NCBI GenBank assembly: GCA_965221035.1
Contig: OZ244860.1
Coordinates: 992,001 to 1,056,000 of the forward strand
Length of the DNA stretch: 64,000 nucleotides
Reading direction: 5' to 3'
Origin: UBA6522 sp965221035
Lineage (GTDB): Bacteria; Pseudomonadota; Gammaproteobacteria; Steroidobacterales; Rariloculaceae
Positions within the stretch are counted from its first letter, which is position 1, and the number at the start of each line of letters is the position of its first letter. This document shows, piece after piece, positions 59,491 to 64,000 of this stretch. Under the pieces are notes generated by a model. That model did no database searches. It had not been told where the DNA came from and saw only the letters and a list, made by a program, of their open reading frames with translations. A program made the translations under genes and the position numbers.

Positions 59491-60564
59491 CTATCGAACC
59501 CTTGAAAGCGCCAGCACGTTGACCAGCGCCAGGGCGGCCGCAGGCAACCAGGCGACGACACGCGGGTCCAGATCGAACACCTGGCCGCTGTTGGCGAAGA
59601 CCTGCGCCGTGACGTAGTAGGCCAGCCCGATCAACAGGCCGATGAGGACCCGTACCCCCGTCCCCGACGATCCCATGGCGCCGAGAACGAACGGCAGCGC
59701 CAACAGCGTCATCAGCGGCACCGACACGATGTCCGCCATGCGCGACCAGAAGGCGATCAGATAGGCGGTCGCGTCCAGGTCGTTCGCCCGCAGATAGGCG
59801 ACATAGCGCATCAGTCCGTTGGTATCCAGTAGATCGTGCCGAATGACCGAGAACTCCAGCAGGTCCTGGTTGAGGCCATAGTCCTTGACGATCTGGCGCG
59901 CCGCGTTGGCGGTCACGCCGGCTGGACCCTCAAAAACCGTCTCCGCGTAATTCTCGAGAATCCAGCGGTTGCTTTCGTCGATGGCGGTGGTATCGGCGTG
60001 CGCGACGTGAGTCAACCCGCGATCACCACCCAGTTCGAACAGGTACACACCGCCGTAGCCGAAACCGTCCGCTTCCCGATGCAGGTTGACAATCCTGTCG
60101 CCGCTCTTCAGCCAGGTCGAGGAACTGCCCGACGCCACCTCGTCCGTATTCAAAAGTGCCCGAGCCCGCATGTCCCGGGCGTAGACGCTCATGGACGGGG
60201 CCAACGATTCGCCCAGCAGGGCCGTGACGACCATCAATACCGCACCGGCCGCCGCGACCGACGCCATGAGGCGTGCGCGGGAAACGCCGCTGGTGCGCAT
60301 CACCACCAGTTCGCGCTGCACTGCGAGATTGCCCAGGCCAAGCAAGGCGCCGATCAGGGCGGCGGCCGGCATCAACCGCACCAACAGGCGGGGTATGCGC
60401 AGCGCCACGAAGGCCAATGCGTCGCCGACCGAGTACTGTGCGGTCCCGACGTCGGGCAACTGGCCCATGAATTCGAATACCGTGCCCACGGAGATCAGCA
60501 CGGCGAGCACCAGAAAAACACCCTTGAGCACGGCCACGGCGACGTAGCGATCCAGTACGTTCAT
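59491..60564 (-). CDS. lptG: LPS export ABC transporter permease LptG
   Basis: A 357-residue inner-membrane subunit of the LptB2FG lipopolysaccharide exporter. MNVLDRYVAVAVLKGVFLVLAVLISVGTVFEFM is the first transmembrane helix, further helices include LLVRLMPAAALIGALLGLGNLA, a periplasmic beta-jellyroll (WLKSGDRIVNLHREADGFG), and C-terminal helices (VLIGLLIGLAYYVTAQVFANSG, LPAAALALVNVLALSRV). ATG 60564 overlaps the lptF stop by four bases. Length and order agree with E. coli. Confidence 0.95.
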   Translation of the reverse strand: MNVLDRYVAVAVLKGVFLVLAVLISVGTVFEFMGQLPDVGTAQYSVGDALAFVALRIPRLLVRLMPAAALIGALLGLGNLAVQRELVVMRTSGVSRARLMASVAAAGAVLMVVTALLGESLAPSMSVYARDMRARALLNTDEVASGSSSTWLKSGDRIVNLHREADGFGYGGVYLFELGGDRGLTHVAHADTTAIDESNRWILENYAETVFEGPAGVTANAARQIVKDYGLNQDLLEFSVIRHDLLDTNGLMRYVAYLRANDLDATAYLIAFWSRMADIVSVPLMTLLALPFVLGAMGSSGTGVRVLIGLLIGLAYYVTAQVFANSGQVFDLDPRVVAWLPAAALALVNVLALSRVR

Positions 60565-61658
60565 GCCGGAGCGGCTCCCGCCGACGTCACGGCGCCGCCC
60601 CGCTTGAACCATCCCGACTGGCGGCCCAGCAGCACGATTCCCAGCGCACCGAGCAGCAGGTGCACCCACCAGACGCCCAGCCAATACGGAACCTGTTCGC
60701 GCTCGACCCAGGCCCGTGCGATGGACAGCAGGTTGAGATAGGTGATGTATACGAGGATACCCGCGCCGAGGCGCGCGTAGCGGCCGTCCCTGGGACGCGA
60801 CCGACTCAGAGGCACGGCGAGCAGAGCCAGCACGAACAGCGACACCGGGGACGAGATCCGCCACTGTAGTTCCGCGCGATCGGCGGAATCGGAGGAACTC
60901 GCCAGGGCCGCCAGCGACTTCGTCGCCACCGGCTGCTCCCCGTCGCCGCGCTCGAGTTGACGGACGGGCATTCCATGTTCGGCAAATTCCACGATTCTGA
61001 AATTTCGCTCCCCGGGCACGCCCTCATAGCGGCGTCCGTCGTAGAGCACAAAGGACAACTGGCCGTCCGCTTCAAGCCGCCGTTCTCCCCGGTCCGCCAG
61101 GATGACCACCACGCGGCCGCCGTCGTTCCGCTGGATGAAGACATCGTGAATCTCGTTGCCGGTCACTTCCTGAGCGTAAACGATCGTCCTGCCGGAGTCC
61201 GGACTGTTGAAAGCCCCGGCTTCCAGCACCCCGATCTCCAGCGATTCCCGGGCCTGCAGACGAATCTGCTCCACCTGGCGGGACGCCTCCGGCGTACCGA
61301 CCAGGGACAACCACGCCACCAGCGCCGAGAGAACCACGGTCAGCAGTCCTATCGGTACCAGGAGGCGGGCGGGCCCCACTCCGCAGGATTCAAGCGCCAC
61401 CATTTCCGAATCCCGGTTCATGCGGGCCAGGGACAGCAGTATGCCCAGAAACAGGCCGATCGGCGCGAGCCAGGTGATGTACTGAAGGGACGTGAGGCCC
61501 AGGACCGCGAACACGGCGCTGCTCGGCAGTTCGTTGCCGGCGGCGTCGTCAAGCGTCTCGGCGAGCTGATTGCTCATGAAGATCACGATGAGGACGGTGG
61601 TCACGATCAACCACGAGGAGAACGTTTCTCGGAGGACGTAGCGGGAAATCAGGTGCAC
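60561..61658 (-). CDS. lptF: LPS export ABC transporter permease LptF
   Basis: A 365-residue partner of LptG. MHLISRYVLRETFSSWLIVTTVLIVIFMSNQLAETLDDAAGNELPSSAVF is the classical start, with TSLQYITWLAPIGLFLGILLSLARMNRDSEMVAL next, a periplasmic domain with FIQRNDGGRVVVILADRGER, and C-terminal helices. It is divergent from pepA; the 156-base space between is likely to hold both promoters. It overlaps lptG by ATGA, so the two are translated together. Confidence 0.95.
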   Translation of the reverse strand: MHLISRYVLRETFSSWLIVTTVLIVIFMSNQLAETLDDAAGNELPSSAVFAVLGLTSLQYITWLAPIGLFLGILLSLARMNRDSEMVALESCGVGPARLLVPIGLLTVVLSALVAWLSLVGTPEASRQVEQIRLQARESLEIGVLEAGAFNSPDSGRTIVYAQEVTGNEIHDVFIQRNDGGRVVVILADRGERRLEADGQLSFVLYDGRRYEGVPGERNFRIVEFAEHGMPVRQLERGDGEQPVATKSLAALASSSDSADRAELQWRISSPVSLFVLALLAVPLSRSRPRDGRYARLGAGILVYITYLNLLSIARAWVEREQVPYWLGVWWVHLLLGALGIVLLGRQSGWFKRGGAVTSAGAAPA

Positions 61659-61814
61659 GGCGGAACGGGTTCAAAGTGACTGGGGCAACGAGTACACTTA
61701 GCGCGCCTTCGGGCGGCCTTTCAAAACGATAGCATAACCCCGCGTCAGGGCGGCGGGCAGATCGCGTTCATTGTGCGTCCGTTCCCCTGCCCCCGACGCT
61801 CTGGAGAAGTTGAC

Positions 61815-63299
61815 ATGCGGTATTCCGTCACGACAGTTTCGCCAACCGTTGAAAAGACCGGTTGCGCGATCCTGCCCCTGTTCGAGAACGACATGCCGGC
61901 GGCCACCCGGGCCGTGGACGACAGCTCCGGCGGTGCGCTGAGCCGTCTGCTGGAAACCGGCGACGCGTCCGCGAAGCCGGGGCGGACGCTTCTGTTGCCG
62001 GGGCTTGACGGAACCAGTGCGGAACGGGTGCTGCTGGTGGGCTGCGGCGAGCAAGACGGGTTCGACGCGAAGGCGCTGAATCGGGCCGTTGCCTCCGCGA
62101 CAGCCACGTTGAATCGAACCGGCGTCAAGGATGCCGTGAGCTACCTCTGCCATGGCGGCGCGCGCGGCGTGGACGCCTACCACGCCGCGCGAATCTCCGT
62201 CGCGGCCGCTGACAGCGCCCTGTATCGTTTCGACGAACTCAAGAGCGATGCGCCGAAACCCGGGGTTCTGGCCCAGTTCACGGTCGCGGTGGCCTCACCC
62301 GAAGAAGCGGCCGAGGCCGAACGGGGAGCAAGGGATGCCCAGGCCATCGCCGCGGGTGTCAGGTTGGCCCGGGACCTGGGCAATCGACCGCCGAACGTCT
62401 GCACTCCCTCCCACCTGGCCGATGAAGCCCGTGCGCTGGCCGACCGGTACGAGCAAGTGGAAACCGAGGTCATGGACGAGGACGACATGCGGCGGCTGGG
62501 CATGGGCGCGCTGCTCTCGGTGACGCACGGGGCCGAGGAACCGGCCCGCCTGATCGTCATGCACTATCGGGGCACGGGCGACGATGTCGCGCCGGTGGCG
62601 ATCTGCGGCAAGGGCATCACCTTCGACACCGGAGGAATCTCCCTGAAACCGTCCGCCAAGATGGACGAAATGAAGTTCGACATGTGCGGCGCCGCCAGCG
62701 TGATCGGTACCATGGCCGCGCTTGGCGAACTGCAGCCGCGGATCAACGTCGTCGGCATCGTGCCCGCCTGCGAGAACATGCCGGGCGGGCGGGCCACCCG
62801 GCCCGGGGATATCGTCACCAGCATGTCGGGTAAGACCGTGGAAGTCCTCAACACCGACGCCGAGGGCCGATTGATCCTCTGCGACGCGCTGACCTACGCC
62901 TCCCGATACGAACCCCGCTGCCTGCTGGACGTGGCGACCCTGACGGGCGCCTGCGTCGTCGCCCTCGGCCATCTGTACACGGGCCTGTTTTCCAACGACG
63001 AGGAACTTGCCGCGAACCTGCTGGACGCCGGCAAGCGATCCCTGGATCCCGCGTGGCGCCTGCCCGCGGATGACGAATACGGCGAAGGGATGCGAAGCAA
63101 TTTTGCGGATTTCGCCAATATCGGAGGCCGTTACGCCGGCGCCAGCATCGCTGCGCAATTCCTGTCCCGGTTCGTCGACGGCAAGCCATGGGCGCACCTG
63201 GACATTGCCGGCGCCGCCTGGCATTCGTCCGGAAAACGCAAGGGCGCGACGGGCCGGCCGGTGCCACTGCTGGTGGACTTCCTGCTCAACCTGCAATGA
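61815..63299 (+). CDS. pepA: leucyl aminopeptidase PepA
   Basis: A 494-residue M17 family metallo-aminopeptidase. N-terminal domain (MRYSVTTVSPTVEKTG to ~residue 165), then catalytic domain: ICGKGITFDTGGISLKPSAKMDEMKFDMCGAASVIGTM with the metal-binding Lys and Asp residues, and the family signature NTDAEGRLILCDAL. LDVATLTGACVVALG and GRYAGASIAAQFLSRFV follow. Hexameric two-Zn/Mn aminopeptidase; in E. coli it also binds DNA in Xer recombination. ATG 61815 is used; pepA-holC-valS is the conserved order. Confidence 0.96.
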   Translation: MRYSVTTVSPTVEKTGCAILPLFENDMPAATRAVDDSSGGALSRLLETGDASAKPGRTLLLPGLDGTSAERVLLVGCGEQDGFDAKALNRAVASATATLNRTGVKDAVSYLCHGGARGVDAYHAARISVAAADSALYRFDELKSDAPKPGVLAQFTVAVASPEEAAEAERGARDAQAIAAGVRLARDLGNRPPNVCTPSHLADEARALADRYEQVETEVMDEDDMRRLGMGALLSVTHGAEEPARLIVMHYRGTGDDVAPVAICGKGITFDTGGISLKPSAKMDEMKFDMCGAASVIGTMAALGELQPRINVVGIVPACENMPGGRATRPGDIVTSMSGKTVEVLNTDAEGRLILCDALTYASRYEPRCLLDVATLTGACVVALGHLYTGLFSNDEELAANLLDAGKRSLDPAWRLPADDEYGEGMRSNFADFANIGGRYAGASIAAQFLSRFVDGKPWAHLDIAGAAWHSSGKRKGATGRPVPLLVDFLLNLQ

Positions 63300-63348
63300 C
63301 GGGGCGCCAGGACCGCAGCCAGCGCACCACCGCCCGGACCAGCACATC

Positions 63349-63807
63349 GTGACCCGGATCGATTTCTACATCCTGACGACCGACGGCCTCGACTCAAGGC
63401 TGCGGATCGCCTGCCGAATCGCGCAGAAGGCCGTGCAACGCCGGCATCATGTGTTCGTCAACGCGGCCGGCGAAGCCGACGCCGACAGGCTGGACGACCT
63501 GCTCTGGACGTTCTCGCAAGGCAGCTTTATTCCCCACCTGGTCGCCGGACGGGGGTTGCCGGCGGACGGCGACGAACCGGTGGTGATCGGCACGTTCGAT
63601 CCGGACGCCGCCGATGATCCGCCCGCCGAGGCGGGCGAACAGTGGGACGTCCTGATCAACCTGGCCGGAGATGTGCCGGGATTCTTCAGCCGTTACGCCC
63701 GGGTCGCCGAAATCGTCGATGCCGATCCGGACCGCAGGAAACAGGGACGCCGGCGCTACCGCTACTACCAGGACCGCGGCTACGAACTTGAGACGCATCG
63801 CCTCTGA
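63349..63807 (+). CDS. holC: DNA polymerase III chi subunit HolC
   Basis: A 152-residue chi subunit linking the clamp loader to SSB. RIDFYILTTDGLDSRLRIACRIAQKAVQRRHHVFVNA, LDDLLWTFSQGSFIPHLVA, EQWDVLINLAGDVPGFFSRYARVAEIVDADPDRRKQGRRRYRYYQDRGYELETHRL: the YQDRGY-type C-terminus is standard. GTG 63349 is the probable start; no strong Shine-Dalgarno. It lies 49 bases after pepA and 8 bases before valS. Confidence 0.95.
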   Translation: MTRIDFYILTTDGLDSRLRIACRIAQKAVQRRHHVFVNAAGEADADRLDDLLWTFSQGSFIPHLVAGRGLPADGDEPVVIGTFDPDAADDPPAEAGEQWDVLINLAGDVPGFFSRYARVAEIVDADPDRRKQGRRRYRYYQDRGYELETHRL

Positions 63808-63814
63808 CACCGTC

Positions 63815-64000
63815 ATGAACGACTCCCGAAAAGGCTATCAGCCCGACGAAATCGAGCGACGTCATTACCGGCGCTGGGAGCAATCGGGTTACTTCCGCCC
63901 CGGCGGGAAGGGCGAGAGCTACTGCATCGTGATCCCTCCGCCCAACGTGACCGGCACCGTCCACATGGGCCACGCGTTCCAGTACACCATCATGGACGCC
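63815..64000 (+). CDS. valS: valyl-tRNA synthetase, N-terminal part (window ends)
   Basis: The first 62 codons: MNDSRKGYQPDEIERRHYRRWEQSGYFRPGGKGESYCIVIPPPNVTGTVHMGHAF. PPPNVTGTVHMGH contains the class I HIGH-like motif (HMGH) and is specific for ValS. The gene is cut by the end of the window. It is 8 bases downstream of holC, as in E. coli. Confidence 0.95.
   Translation, partial: MNDSRKGYQPDEIERRHYRRWEQSGYFRPGGKGESYCIVIPPPNVTGTVHMGHAFQYTIMDA

Overview
The window looks like a chromosome segment of an uncultivated, GC-rich gammaproteobacterium. The main evidence is three conserved gene blocks: purA-yjeT-hflC-hflK-hflX-hfq-miaA-mutL-amiC-tsaE with nnrD and queG, the pcnB-panB-panC block, and lptF/lptG next to pepA-holC-valS. 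Secreted sulfatases, three DUF6152 exported proteins and a PHP-type lipoprotein suggest a free-living or host-associated marine or soil heterotroph. That lifestyle is inference; no taxonomic marker was tested.

Region 1 (1-10.9 kb) is a small-acid and sulfated-compound catabolic neighbourhood. It holds a 2-hydroxyacid dehydrogenase (cut by the window edge), cupin, creatininase-family amidohydrolase, Gfo/Idh/MocA oxidoreductase, a split UxaA-type dehydratase/lyase, two Cys-type sulfatases, PrpD and a DUF4159 protein. Region 2 (10.9-25.9 kb) is a mosaic. It contains DUF6152 proteins, an apparent selenoprotein with an in-frame UGA and a bSECIS hairpin (11440-11781), a hipBA module, tRNA-Ala(CGC), a ThiF / BNR-propeller / MoaD trio, dienelactone hydrolase, a PHP lipoprotein, YceI, a divergent Nramp-like transporter and a LysM lytic transglycosylase. 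Region 3 (25.9-36.8 kb) is housekeeping: purA, hflC/K/X, hfq, miaA, mutL, amiC and tsaE, all on the minus strand.

Region 4 (36.8-50.3 kb) interrupts that conserved operon between tsaE and nnrD. It contains a delta-class carbonic anhydrase lipoprotein, then a tightly overlapping seven-gene plus-strand operon: m5C methyltransferase, Vsr, MutL/MORC-like GHKL ATPase, Z1 helicase-like ATPase, PD-(D/E)XK (DUF4420) protein, AIPR protein and DUF2971 protein. This is a Mza-type/MORC-type anti-phage defence island. It has visibly lower GC than its flanks and ends in a nested wreck of an IS3-family and an IS21-family element fused almost to the nnrD stop codon. Region 5 (50.3-64 kb) returns to core genes: nnrD, queG, panC, panB, a deoxynucleoside kinase where folK is often found, pcnB, tRNA-Glu(CTC), MAPEG, a Tat-type alpha/beta hydrolase, RDD, lptG/lptF, pepA, holC and the start of valS.

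No gene-free stretch exceeds 300 bases. The longest gaps are 11782-12034 (holds the hipBA promoter), 37658-37874 (upstream of the defence operon) and 18604-18816 (nothing recognised).
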